64,000 bases of DNA. Origin: Laetiporus sulphureus 93-53 (taxonomy: Eukaryota; Basidiomycota; Agaricomycetes; Polyporales; Laetiporaceae). The notes beneath the pieces were generated by a model, which did not search any database, had not been told where the DNA came from, and saw only the letters and a list, made by a program, of their open reading frames with translations. Below are positions 45,194-56,700 of this stretch, piece after piece (the stretch's first letter is position 1; every line of letters begins with the position of its first letter). The DNA lies in NCBI RefSeq assembly GCF_001632365.1, contig NW_024468532.1:379623-443622 (forward strand), given 5' to 3'. The translations under genes and the position numbers were made by a program.

Positions 45194-46916
45194 ATGTCGA
45201 CCACGATGCTGCTCACCCAAACCGTCATCCCGCTGACCGAAAGCCACCTGCGGCAGGCGGAGATAGACGTACTGAAGTCAGGACTGCAGAACGATGCCAC
45301 TGCCAAGAAAGCTGGCGACGCCTTCAATGCTGTCCTGGGCAATCCAGAGGTCACTAAGAGAGCGTATGAGGAGATCAAGACGCTCGCGAACACGATCCGC
45401 ACTGTTCGCGGCTCGTTTCAAACGATTTCGATCGCGCTGGGCACGTTTGATTTCTTCCGGTTCAGAGACGAGAACGGACGCGTCGTCCAGCTTGGCGGTA
45501 AATGGAAGGAATTATCCACGGTAATGCTTCACAGATTTCTTGATGGTGATCCCGCGCGATTTATTGGCTTTTAGCATTTTGAAAAGGCACTGCATGCTAG
45601 TGTTGAGGTGGCACCTGGAGCCGTCGTCATGATGAATAGTAAGCGATCTATCTGTCATAGTCTTGCAAGGAACGTTGTTCACCTCGACCGTGTACTCGCA
45701 GAGGTTAAGGACATCCTGGGAGGTGCCGCCGGCGCGAAACGCGGCGACCTCAAAGCCAGACTTCAGGCGTTCATGCGGGTTGGTATTGTCCCGCTCGTTC
45801 TCGTAAAGAGATCATGACAATTGTCGATTTTTGTGAATTACAGGAGTTGAAAGTCAAGGAAGCCGAGGCCCTCGATATGAAGAACCACTTCCAAGACCTT
45901 GCCGACCGTATTCGCATATTCTGGTCGGAAGTAGAGCTCGCGCTCGCGATACCGTTGGTCGATGCAGCTCGAAAGGCCCTATTGAACGCTATAAACGCTC
46001 GTCTCCACGAGTTAAGTAGACAGCTCATAGAGTGCGTCGCCACATACTTCTTGTTCTAAGATGCAGATCGTCTCATTTGTCCATGCATTAGTCTGCAGCA
46101 GAAGGTTAAGTAACGTATGATCTCATCTTAGCAGCATGTGACTGATACCTTGTCTTGCAGCTGAATGCGCTGCAGGTCGTTGCACTGTCCAAAGTCGCGA
46201 TTGGTGGTGCTGGCGCAGCTATGGCCATCCTTGCCCTTTGCCCTTCAGCATTCACCGCCGCAATGGTGAGTATAGCTGTGCGATTTGCCCCACCATGCAC
46301 TAGGTAATGACATTCTTGCATTCAGGAATCCGCGTTCCGTTCTGGAGAAATTGGGAATATTATTGCAGATGCTCAAAAGCAGAAGCAAAGTAAGCTTCTT
46401 ACTTAGAGCATGCACTGTTTGTATTCACATCTTCCCTCGAGTTTTGGAGGCGGAGATTGCCACTACCATCGCGAAGATGGGCGCAGCATACACGGAACAG
46501 GTTATCTTGCAGATCTATCAGCAGGTCCTGCAAAATCCCAAGAGGTACATTGATGAAGTCGCCGTGAAGGTCGAGGCCGTCGTCAACATATGGCAGACCG
46601 TGCGTGTCTCCTTCTATGACCATAGGGTCCAGGGCGAAAGGACATCTTCCGGCACCTGTCGGCGCTGACCGCATTTGAGAACAGATCAATCTTGACATGC
46701 ATGCGCTCTACACGGATTTAGAACTCAATGTGGACGATAACGCTCCTGTTACAGCGGTAAGCAATAGAATTGACTATTGTGGCAGCCACGGAGGATATAG
46801 AAGGGCTGACTTCTGCACAGTTCCTTATTGCGAAGATGACTGTGGCAAAGGAGATGTACGGAAAGCTTGCGTGGTTGCTGGACACATACGTCGAGGCATT
46901 GAAGTCCGCTTTGTAG
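45194..46916 (+). CDS. Alpha-helical hairpin protein, candidate ClyA/YaxA-type pore-former (paralogue 2)
   Basis: Starts at 45194 and ends at TAG 46914-46916. Exon layout matches the gene at 43160, with introns at equivalent places (for instance after the first arm near 45520 and around the hydrophobic region near 46035-46325). Shared landmarks are the KRAYE motif (about 45358), a Met-rich AVVMM segment after the first arm, the hydrophobic Gly/Ala-rich middle (about 46165-46265) and the INLDMHAL motif (about 46685). The arms have diverged more than the motifs, so this is an older tandem duplicate. About 350 residues, no signal peptide. Same functional inference as its paralogue: an intracellular, possibly defensive pore-forming protein. 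A plain cytoskeletal or membrane-shaping role is the alternative. Confidence 0.73.
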
Positions 46917-48044
46917 AAGCAGGTATTGCCGCCTTCACCCTCCCATTTACTAGGAGAATATGTCCGAGACCGTGATTCTACCTTAGTTCGCTTGTCTGTA
47001 TTTCTTGGATAGCGTACCGTGGCTGTTGATGCATCCTGCAGTGCCTTCATGATAATGTGGTTTAAGAACAGTTGAATCTCGTAGGAAAATATGAATTTCT
47101 TACGAGCCTTGCAACGTGCTATTGAGCAGGCGAACGATCCGATGATATGATGCAGCACATTTGAGCCACACACTGCGCACACGATACCGACTCAAGGATA
47201 AGGCTCCGCATATGAGGTAAGGATGGCGTGGTTTCTCTCATGAGCTGGCGTATTCTACGCAGCTTCCAGCGACGATCTTTGCATTTCGAACAGGCCACGG
47301 AAATAGGCCATGGCCCCATGTAAGAAGGTCGTGCGGATCCGGCTTGCCGTGGTTGACTAGGTTGGCGGTCGGCCTACGCCTTTTGCATACAGTTTGATCA
47401 GCACTTTCAGGAATGGCATCCTTCCTAACCCGTATGTCACTCTGTCGTCAATCCTATTCACAAAAGGAATGACCATAAGGTCAAGGGTAATGCCATCAAT
47501 GGTATCTGAATGCCTGAATGAGTGGACAGCTTCCGGCTTCCGATATTGCGTGAGGCCGCAGATCGCCCTGCGACCTAGGGAAAAGAAGACTGACTCACAG
47601 TACCTCGACGAGAAACGTTGGAATTCCGCAATTCCGCGACGTATGAAGGAGCTTGCAGTCTGTTGCCGTGCAGTTAACCGAAAGAAAACTTTGTAATCAC
47701 TCCGACTGTATTACTGCCTATTCACTGCCATGATTACGCGTCTCATTCGTTCGTCGTATTCTCAGACTCCGTTTGACTTTGTTTCTTCTCTATAGTAGGT
47801 TCTACCGTTCTACTAAGTGAAAGCCTATCTTGGGAGATATGCGCGATTGTGTGTTAGTACGTTTCGTATACTACGTGTATGAAGACAGGATCTGCAATTT
47901 ACAATCATCCGGCTGTTGCGAGTGAGTGAGTCAAGAGCAACTATCTAGTAGGTCAAGATAGAGATACAGGCCGACGAGACATTATGACAACAGTTACTGG
48001 AGTCCAGCAATACACTAGACCATCAGTCATATGCGTGGTATAAG
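46917..48044. other. 1.1-kb gap with no supported gene
   Basis: ORFs on both strands (for example 47394-47696 plus) have no recognisable domain, promoter or exon partner. The region is AT-richer than its neighbours and separates the helical-protein cluster from the arginine gene. Confidence 0.4.
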
Positions 48045-50011
48045 TTACTTTCTCCAACTTGATGGTATCTTGTCGACGACGCCCGCCCAACGAGCAAGCC
48101 GTCCACCCTCCCATTCCTCCAAGTACGAAAGCCCTGCACTGCCACGGCGACCCTCCACGGTCTTCAGCCTAATCTCAGCATCGCACCAGAACAAGATCCA
48201 TTTGCCCATCCGAAAGTGCCCAGAGCTACGTTCAAAGTACCATTTATTGACCGGGTTATCCGCTCGACTGCGCCAGACAAGATCGCAACCCTCGCCCTTG
48301 CCTTGCTTTCCTCCGTTAGGGTTGGCGGAGAACGGTAGACCAAGGCCGTACGACTCATCGTGCAATGCAACCCACAGGAAGTCCACCGTGCCATCTCCCT
48401 GATGGCTCGGAAGCACGGCGAATTTATCGAGATATGTGATGGGCTCCGACGAAGACGAGTTGGCTTCTCGCGTCACGACAGCAGCACCTGCGTAGTCGCC
48501 TGCCACTATAACATAATCGAGGTGCTTTTCAAGGCGCTCCCAGAAGGGCCCTTCGTCAAGCGTGCGTTTGAAGGACTGCTCCAGGAGCGCCTTCAGCTTC
48601 TCCTTATTGACCTCGGCTAGAGTGCGTATGACACGAACCGGCAAGCCCCGCCGCAACAGAGTGGGTGTATGCGGAGTGAGCTTGCGGTTGCCTTGCAGCA
48701 ATGCGTGCGGCAAGCTAGAGCTCACAGCGGGCTTGTTTGTGATGAGATTAGCGATCAGCGAGCTTGGTGACCGGTGAGATACCATGACTGCGGAAGAGGT
48801 TGGTGGCATGTACGAGAGGCAGGTCCGGGCAAGGGAGAGGTTCGACAGGGCTGTAGGATGGGAGTTCTGCCACCGCGAGTCAAACGTCTCATGAATGTAC
48901 GAGTACTCGGCATCGAGGTTGACCAACAAGTGAGGCATCCCGAAGCGTGCGTAGGAAGGCACACCGCCCTCCTTGTTGATGATCATCAGACGCAACGGCG
49001 TCAAATTGACCTCGCCGGTAGATCCGTCATAGTTGGCGTCTCGATGCTGGCCACCTTCCGCGGCAGCTTCCACCATGCCGCGCGTGAGCGCCGCTACAAC
49101 GTCATTCGCTTCCACACGGACGGTACGACAGAAAGAATCGAGCGCCAATGGTGATAAAACAGGAATCTCGCCCGCCCGCAATGCCGAGCGGATGTGAACG
49201 AGGTCCGAAGGGAAGGTATGAGCCTCTGGCACGGTGAAACCTTGCCGCTCTGTGGATTCCTCGTCTCCTGGCTTGGGGCCCAAGCGCACGACGGCACCTA
49301 GGACCGGACGAGCCTTCGCGCCTTGCTTCTCGAGAGCATTGACCACACGCGTCAATTCCTCCACCATTGCAGCACGTTCTCCGTCCTCGCCCTTCGGCAC
49401 AGCATCGTTCCCAACTACGATGACACTGACGAGTCCCAGCTTCTCGAGGTAGACCATGCCTGTGGCGATGCTTTCAAGCTGCCGCTCTGTGAATGGACCC
49501 TGGATCTTGACAAGCGCTGTCCGGCGCTGTATAGGATCAAGAATGGACGCCACGACGGGGCTTTGCGGCTGATGCTCTATATCTGGCGGGCGGACTTCCT
49601 TAGTCTCGTGTTCTTGTGCAGCAGGGGACACAGTCTCCTCCCTTGGCTTGATTGGAGGTTGTGGACGCTGAGGACGAGGCCCAAATGATGCAAGGTAGGA
49701 CCGGGTATCTCGCAACGACGGGTTTGCGCGTAAAATAGACAGTATGAAGTCCTAATGAAAAGCTCTGTCAGGTGGCGCGCCATGAGGGAGCAAATTATAT
49801 TCACCTTCTCCGATGGCTCTACATTGTCTGTCTCAGACACCACGGATGGCTCCCTCAAATTACGGACGGTCTACAGTCATCACTGTCAACTTAGCACGAT
49901 ATTGTAGATGACTGGTGCACGTACTGCGTAGAAAGCCCTGAACGTCTGAGCCGAGCGCGAAGGCGCAAACATGATGTTGCGACCACTATGCCGTATCGGA
50001 GGAGCGAACAT
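48045..50011 (-). CDS. ARG2: Acetylglutamate synthase, mitochondrial
   Basis: First enzyme of arginine synthesis: acetyl-CoA plus glutamate to N-acetylglutamate in the mitochondrial matrix. The large exon (48045-49730) has an N-terminal amino-acid-kinase-like domain (ALVKIQGPFTERQLESIATG; VSVIVVGND; GEIPVLSPLALDS) and a C-terminal GNAT domain of the fungal/vertebrate NAGS type. The latter has YVIVAGDYAGAAVVTRE, ITYLDKFAVLPSHQGDGTVD, NPVNKWYFERSSGHFRMGKW and ends at TAA 48045-48047. Two short upstream exons lead to the start; in-frame ATGs at 50011 and 49972 both give Arg/Ser-rich, acid-poor leaders, consistent with matrix import. Total about 600 residues. Exon 2 (about 49810-49860) includes VVSETDNVEPSEK and is joined to DFILSILRANPS. 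Confidence 0.95.
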
Positions 50012-50525
50012 AGCGAGCTTGCTGCGACGGGGGGCGAGGGAGTGGGGGAAATCCTGACGCCAGTACAGTTTATATGAGTCATGAAAAGATCATGGTAGAA
50101 CTTGGCAAAAAGAACGGGGGCGTCTCACAGGCGTCCACTGGATAGCCACGAAGCGCCCGCTGTTTTTCAGCCATTGGTGCCCTACGCATCAATCGAGCGG
50201 TAATTATGCCGCCCGCAAATATCCTTCCAACCGCGCAACGAGCTCAAAGGAACGCATGCTCCGTCATGCGACATTCGTGCACGAAATGTATATACATCTT
50301 TCATAAAGGCAGCTGCATCGGCTGCCTGGGTTTTCTGCGTATGTACATGCAGATCCAGAACTTCCAAAACCGAATACGATGAGCACCCGCGCCTGTGAGA
50401 GTCACGGCGTTCAAAACAGATGTCTCATCGGAAACACAACACAGCGTCCAGGAAAGGCGTGCGACTGAGAAGATGATCAATCTCTGGCGTCCCAAGTGCA
50501 GACCGCGCCAAACCACATACATCAT
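50012..50525. other. ARG2 promoter and F-box gene 3' flank
   Basis: No gene. The ARG2-proximal part contains the Gcn4-type site at 50074-50082. The remainder (50100-50525) shows no supported ORF or repeat. Confidence 0.45.
50074..50082. promoter_or_regulatory. ARG2: Perfect Gcn4/CpcA-type site (ATGAGTCAT) upstream of ARG2
   Basis: ATGAGTCAT is the optimal general-amino-acid-control element. It lies 63 bp before the upstream ARG2 ATG (50011). Arginine genes are established targets of Gcn4/CPC-1 in fungi. TGASTCA also occurs by chance several times in 64 kb, so it is position and a perfect 9-mer that give weight. Confidence 0.6.
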
Positions 50526-52362
50526 TCACACAAGATGGCGATGTGCCCGCAGCTCTTCGTTCAGAATGTCAAGATCCGGTAGTTTCGGTGTCGGAAGTCC
50601 TGCTATATGCACGAACGTCATATGTATCCCGCAGATCGTGAAGTGTTACGACTTACGCCATAGGATGAGGTTCTAGTCAACATGATCAAGCTATCCTCGC
50701 TCAACATCACCGCTTCAAAATCTCCCGGCCCTTTTGCCAATGGCGGTTTTAGCGTCTGTGTGGAGTACGGCAATCTGGACGTGACATCGTATCTGAATAT
50801 ATCTCCACCCGAGATCCTGGAGGACTCGTTAGCAGGATAGATAATGGCCTCCGACTCCGAGTAGCCCTTCGCGACCTGCCGTTTAGCAGGAAGCAGGTTG
50901 AAGTCGTATACCGTCAACACGTTATGCCGATCGGATGATATGAACTTGGTTCCAAAGACGTAGCAGACCCATACTGTCGAATGTCTACCAGGAGCCTTCA
51001 TTATGCGCGAGCTATCAGGGCCCCATTGATCCCAGAGGAGGTGCAGCCGTGATGCGTCTTCCAACGAGTTGACGTAGGACATCAAATTTGACGACAGAGC
51101 GTACAGCACGATGGTATGAACCTGCTCGAGATCTGCCACCCAGAACGTCATAACGAGCAGTCTATTATCTCGGGCGGTGAAAAAGGGGACTTGAAGATCA
51201 TTGCGCGGCTTCCACCCTGGTGCTGGATCCGAGCGGATGGAAAAGGCAAGTGGGATGACCAATGGTAACAGCCTGGGGTAATGGAAAGAACATATGAATG
51301 GTGCATCCTTGAGTTCAACCTGTCCTGCAGGCACGTGGAGGATATCAATGACACGCAGTTCAGGTTCGTTCAATGTTTCCACTTCGTCTTCATGTTCGTC
51401 TTCATGCATTGGCAATGAGGCAAGACCGAGCACGACATGACGCTCTGACAGGAAAGCGAAGGATCTGATATCTCTTCCGGTGACCCACTAGTAGCCGACG
51501 ATAATCAGTATATATTCCGCATTCCACCATGAGATGGGCTGACCAGTTGATGAGCGCCCGTTTTCCAATTCCAGATCACAAGTTCATGGTGAACACGATC
51601 TTCACAGACGAACAAGATGCCTAGGAAATCTAAGGATACCTGGATTTCATATGAATATTGATCGCCTTGGGGCGAGTGAGATAGGGTCGCTGGATGTGGT
51701 GCAGCCGGGTGAAATGCACCGGTAGCAAGTACCCGGAGATGCACATGGATACTTTCACTGTCGCTAGGAAATGTGTGAGTAATACCAGAATCTATGTGGG
51801 TTCAAAATATGTGCAGAAACGTACCGGCTGGGCTTTTGGATGACCACAAGGAGATCCTGAGAAGGGTCCATGGTAAAGTCTCGGATTTCAAAACCCATGG
51901 CCTCGACAACCCATTCCTTCTCCTCTATCCCTCTCATGATGGAGGGCAACTGTCTGAAGCTAAGCGTGTTGCTACTTCTCGCCTGTGCCAGGACACCGCC
52001 ATATAGCTCCCATACTTCGCCTTTGAGCATGGGTATGATTTTGTCATCCTTGAAATTTAAGGACCTCCAGGCCTCCTGGTGTTTCTTGAGCAACTGAAGA
52101 CGCTCCGCTGGGCTCTCGATGCTAGGAGGCCCATCTTCCATTCCTGCTACAGCTAGATCGACTTTGTACTGCAACAACGCGGCAGTTTTGACTAGATCAT
52201 CGAATAGATGGCAGACCTAAGCAGGTTGAGATAGATCCACGTAGTCCAGGAATGATGACTGACCGTTCTGCAGCGCAAGATGCTCTTATAGTCGAGGCAA
52301 GCCAATATATGGATGATGAGCTCGGTAGGCAACGAGAAAATACCATCAGTCTGCACTGGCAT
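50526..52362 (-). CDS. F-box protein
   Basis: Starts MPVQTDGIFSLPTELIIHIL at 52362; an in-frame ATG lies at 52428. LPTELIIHILACLDYKSILR with CRTVSHHSW is an F-box (about residues 10-50), which binds Skp1 in SCF ubiquitin ligases. The rest is the beta-rich C-terminal part typical of agaricomycete F-box families: AMGFEIRDFTMDPSQDLLVV, LDFLGILFVCEDRVHHELVI with WNWKTG, NRLLVMTFWVADLEQ, VLTVYDFN. The strands resemble a degenerate propeller that would hold the substrate. Ends at TGA 50526-50528. About 560 residues, seven or eight introns. Such families are large and variable in mushrooms; substrate unknown. Confidence 0.85.
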
Positions 52363-53024
52363 GGCGGAGATACTGGGCGGATTGTACGAAAACGAAAATG
52401 CGAGTGGGTGGATCAGAGGACGCGTCAAGCGAAGTGAGGTACAGGAAAGAGATCGTCAATCGCAGGCACTCGCTACCGGGTCCAGCCCATGACCCCGTGA
52501 GCATATATGTCGCAGTTGACCCGCGATGCACAAACTGTCGATGGCAATACTACTAGTCGTCGCTTGTGAGATGCGCAAAGGTTTGCACTTCAAACTGGCA
52601 CAGCCTTGAACACTTTGCGGTTGAAGTCAACATGTGCACTTTCATCAGAAATGAGCGCGATTTCAGGTCCCTGACAATTGTCAGAGCTCCAGTTGCACGT
52701 TATACGACTGTGTTTATCATGTCATTACCCAGTTACCCTAAAATGAGCCTTATTGCATCATATATCTATATACAGTCTTCAACTGGTCCTTTGTACGCTC
52801 AATTTTTTCGAAATTCCTGTACAAGGAATTTTCACTTTCACCTCAAACAAAGTATATAGATTTATCAAGCACATCCACGAGCATATTGTAAGAATGTTTC
52901 AGAGCAGAGGAATGAGAACTGTGGTGTACAAAAATAAAAGAAGGCAATATGGTCAAAATGCGCATCTCCGACTCCTCTATACACTTGTCACGCATAGTCA
53001 CGCTCTCGCCACAGTGCTTGGAAC

Positions 53025-53159
53025 TCAGCGCTCAGCCTCAGAATCCATTGCGCTCGACCCATCTGCATCTCTCTCATCGTCGCTGGCATCGTTGTCGTCA
53101 ATTTTCGCCATCTTTGGCTTGAGAGCGGCTTTTCTCAAGTGGTCCACGAAACGGTCTTA
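53025..53159 (-). pseudogene. Truncated coding remnant inside the mariner-like element
   Basis: Minus-strand frame of about 44 codons with a protein-like composition: a basic helix (RFVDHLRKAALKPKMAKID) then an acidic tail (DDNDASDDERDAD, MDSEAER) and a TGA stop at 53025-53027. A basic part followed by an acidic C-terminus is seen at the ends of many transposase-like proteins. The reading frame stops immediately upstream, so this is only a 3' remnant. Assignment to the element's transposase is inference. Confidence 0.4.
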
Positions 53160-53164
53160 AGTAT

Positions 53165-53200
53165 CTGTCACATGTGACGTCACGTGACAGCACGTGACAG
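53165..53200. repeat. Overlapping palindromes with CACGTG and TGACGTCA motifs
   Basis: GTCACATGTGAC (12-bp palindrome) overlaps TGACGTCA and GTCACGTGAC (10-bp palindrome), followed by a second CACGTGACAG. These match bHLH (CACGTG) and CRE/bZIP (TGACGTCA) sites and lie inside the mariner-like element, about 590 bp before the UBE2O-like gene. Confidence 0.7.
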
Positions 53201-53787
53201 CACTCGCTGGGCCCCTCCTCTCCAGGGATAAATCGCCTCCTGTGGTCGATACACACACGCTATCAGCTCATTTGGGTGCAGACATCATGCCTCTTGACTA
53301 TAGATATATTTGGCATGTTAATCTTCCAGAATCTCTCTTGCTGCATGCTATGAGAGCCAAAATAAAATTTCATAAAAAAGCCTTGAACAGAAAAAATGCC
53401 ATATTACAAAAGAACAGGCATACCACCTGCATCTTGTCTTATGGATCATGAATCTTCTAACCAGTAGCTACATAATATATTTTTTACTGAGCAATTTGAC
53501 CTGGAAATGAATGAGGAAAGTGCTTCTGTATAAAGGACTGGTAGTGTATAAAGGACCGGTTGAAGACTGTAGTGTGGAAGCATCGCCTCGGAGGTGAAAG
53601 GTTCGGTGACAAATGAGCGAGCTTAATACGCTCCTTGTCTTCCAAGTAAACACCCATACACGCCACAATCACGACCCTCACTCTACTATCAGATCTCGGT
53701 CTTCGCAATTGCAAGTGGAATAGCCTGCGGGATCCCTCAACCTTGCACGTTGCTCTGGTAGAGTCGGTTGTAAGCCCCAGGTCCGAT

Positions 53788-56700
53788 ATGGCATCCACAG
53801 CACGTAGTGGCGTTTCCGCAAAGGTGTGTCGATTGATGACTGTTGCATTATTGCGTTTCCCGAGCCATGTACTCTTGCAGTTCTACCAAGAAGATATTGT
53901 GAAGCGCAAGGACGATCCGACTTTATATGGAGTCGTTTTGGTGTGTGACCACTCGCTCATTCTCCCGTTCACATTATGAATCCAAACAACAGCGATGTTG
54001 GCATGATGCCGAAGACATCCCTCCCGCAGCGGAGACCGTAGACCCGCTGATGCGACCATTGCTCCAGGTGCGCGAGACACATGCTACTGCAAGTCGTCGC
54101 AGCCTTGCTCACATTTCGCAGGGCGAAGTGGGCGTCTCATATTTTCCCCGTCCGACTCGTGAAATCCTACTCGAATCCGAACTTGACCTAGTAGACCGCA
54201 TGTTCCAACCTGGAGATCCTTTAAAGCGCAGTGTGGATGATGTGGTATCTGGGATGGTCACTGGGTCAGTAGTTGCTTGCGCATCACGGTTCGCGCATTT
54301 AACTGGTGCATAGACTGGATGTGAAGGGTCGTCTCGAGCATGCTATCAGCGGAGAGCCGATACCAGGGTGGAAGAGTACGGATGAGGTCGATCCCGCTGT
54401 GGAAGTAGATCTCGGGGATTACGTCGTCTACGATGACTGGGTCGGACAGGTGCGTTCTCCCACCCCGATATCATATCCGTATGCTGAAGTCTGCCCAGGT
54501 TGTCGAGGTAATCTGCTTTCTCTCAGACAGACAGCCTTCGTATTGACATGACAGCAAGATGTTCGACGAGGCGATCGTTGATGTGGGGAATGGCCATTTG
54601 GTTCGCGTGCCTGAGTTGAGTGCTCGTCTCGTCGTTGGCGAAAAGGGATCGGTGTGTGAAGTTTGTTCGATCCAGTGACATCCGTCTACTAACTGATCGC
54701 GTTCCAGGACATTCTCCCTCAGCCCATGTCCGGCGTTCAGTCCATCTTCGGCTTCTTCCTAGGTAACCCAAGGCCAAGCAGTCAGGACACGGTGGTCAGC
54801 GTGAAGCGCACAGTGCTAGCTATCGCTTGGCTCGCCATTAACCAATCCGTACGTACAAGTCATCTGTGATGAGCTCTTCCTACCAACGAGTATTGTATAG
54901 CTGGACCCTGTGGAAGCGACTACACGCTTGCGCCCATCTCGATTCTGGCATGGTCCTGATCTAGCCAAGCTCATTTTAGTGCGTCGTAGGGCAGAAGAAG
55001 CCCTGCGAGTGGGCGATCGCGTGATGCTTAAGAACCCGGTTGGCGTTCCGCATACGCACCACGGCAAAGAAGACAATCTTCATCCTGTGCTCGACGTCTA
55101 CACCTGTTTTGTCCGGGAAACTCAGACTATGGTGAACGTGCTGTGGCAAGATGGGACTCGTGAAACCTTGAAGGCAACGGAGGCGATTCCTTACCTCAAT
55201 CCGGATGAATACGACTGCTGGTGAGCATTCACACATGAATCATCCCATAGACTTGATGCTCATGTATCACAGGCCTGGAGATCACGTCATATGGAAGACT
55301 GAAGACCAGAAACGCGCGGCGATTGTACAATCTGTAAACGCCGTCGAGCGAACAGCTCTGATTCGCTGCATGGACACTCAAAGCATTGAACTTGCTTCTC
55401 TGCTCGAGCTCGACCCTCACGGAACTGCAGACTGGTCCTCAGTATCGCCCACGGCCGGGTTAGGTGTGCATCGTGGCGACCTTGTCTTCATCCACAATGA
55501 GGGCACGACGAATGGTGCAGAGTATCCCATGGTCCCAAGAATTGGGGAGGTAGAAGAATGGGTCCGTGAGCTGCCGATGGTGAATCCAAATGGTCAATTA
55601 GGTGGCTGGCGCCGCGACATGGCAGATATAGGGGCTCGCATCGCGGAACGACGGGGCAAGGATCCGAGCATCGAGGAAGGACATATCCAGCGGCCTAAGA
55701 AGGATGATCATCGGCTCAACTGGTTCGGAGAGATCATAGACGTACGTGATGATTATCAGATTGCCTTGATTCTGCGCATTATGAACCTGCCCTTCTCAGT
55801 TAAGGCTAGATGGCAATGTCGAGGTATTCCTCCCGGATTCCACGACAACGGTGCTCCCTCTGAGTCGTCTGACGAAACTGTATGATGGGCTAGAGCAGAT
55901 CGAAGACCTATGGGGCGATGTATCTGAGGGCGAAGAAGGAAGCGAAATGAACGGTGAGAAGGAGGTTGAGGAGTGGGCAATGGATGAAAGTGGTAACTGG
56001 GTGGAGAGCACTGGCGAAGATGCTGAGGAATGGGAGTCTGCCGAAGAAAATGAGATGGAGGTCGAGGAAGATCGGTGGTCGTCGTCGAGTCCGACCGTAC
56101 ATCCATTGCATCATGCCGAGCCGTCTGCGCTTGTCGATTCAGCAATCGAGATTGCTGAGAATTCAACACCCCAGCCGTTATCTCCTCCATCTGCGGCACG
56201 GCCACTATCTCCAGACGTGCCGCAGGATGCCATAGAAGAGGTTGAAATGGACGGAACAGAAGCGAGCGAAAACGAGACTCCTTGGAAGCGGTTTGAGATT
56301 CTACCATCAGCCCCGGCGGACCATGCATTCTACTCCAGTTCACCAGCGCATACATCGCGAAACTTCTTAGCAAGACTAAACCGAGAGTACAAGGCGCTGC
56401 AGAGCAGTTTACCTGGTTTGTCATTACCCTATCTCCGATGAAAGAGGGAAACTCAGCGGTACCCCACAGATTCTATACTTGTCCGAGCATACGAAAATCG
56501 CACAGATCTCCTGCGGAGTCTTATTATTGGTCCAGAAAACACGCCGTATCAGGATGCTCCGTTCGTGATTGACTGGCAGCTTGACTCCAACTTCCCGCAG
56601 AGCCCACCTATTGCGCATTTCCTCAGTTGGACTAATGGCAACGGCAGAGGTGCGTGCTCATCTATTCTTGGATGGATGCGAGCTTACGCGTGTCTCCGCG

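Larger units (their letters stand above)
52773..53569. mobile_element. Non-autonomous Tc1/mariner-like element, about 797 bp
   Basis: The left end CAGTCTTCAACTGGTCCTTT (52773 onwards) and the inverted right end (53569 backwards) match over 23 bp with two differences. Both ends are flanked by TA, the expected target duplication. CAGT ends inside TA are typical of Tc1/mariner elements. Related GTCCTTTATAC units recur just inside the right end. The interior has no complete transposase. It holds a minus-strand fragment (53025-53159) that looks coding, and a palindrome-rich tract at 53165-53200. The element is a deletion derivative or MITE that needs a transposase elsewhere in the genome. Confidence 0.7.
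52363..53787. other. 1.4-kb gap holding a mariner-like short element
   Basis: Contains the element at 52773-53569 and, outside it, the promoters of the F-box gene (left) and the UBE2O-like gene (right). No complete gene. Two direct TATAAAGGAC copies lie at 53529-53538 and 53547-53556, in or at the element end. Confidence 0.5.

Noticed and set aside
47119..47319. Possible zinc-cluster motif (ACSKCKDRRWKL)
   Set aside because: Only the first Cys pair is present. The remaining Cys spacing does not fit Zn2Cys6, and no downstream exon supports it.
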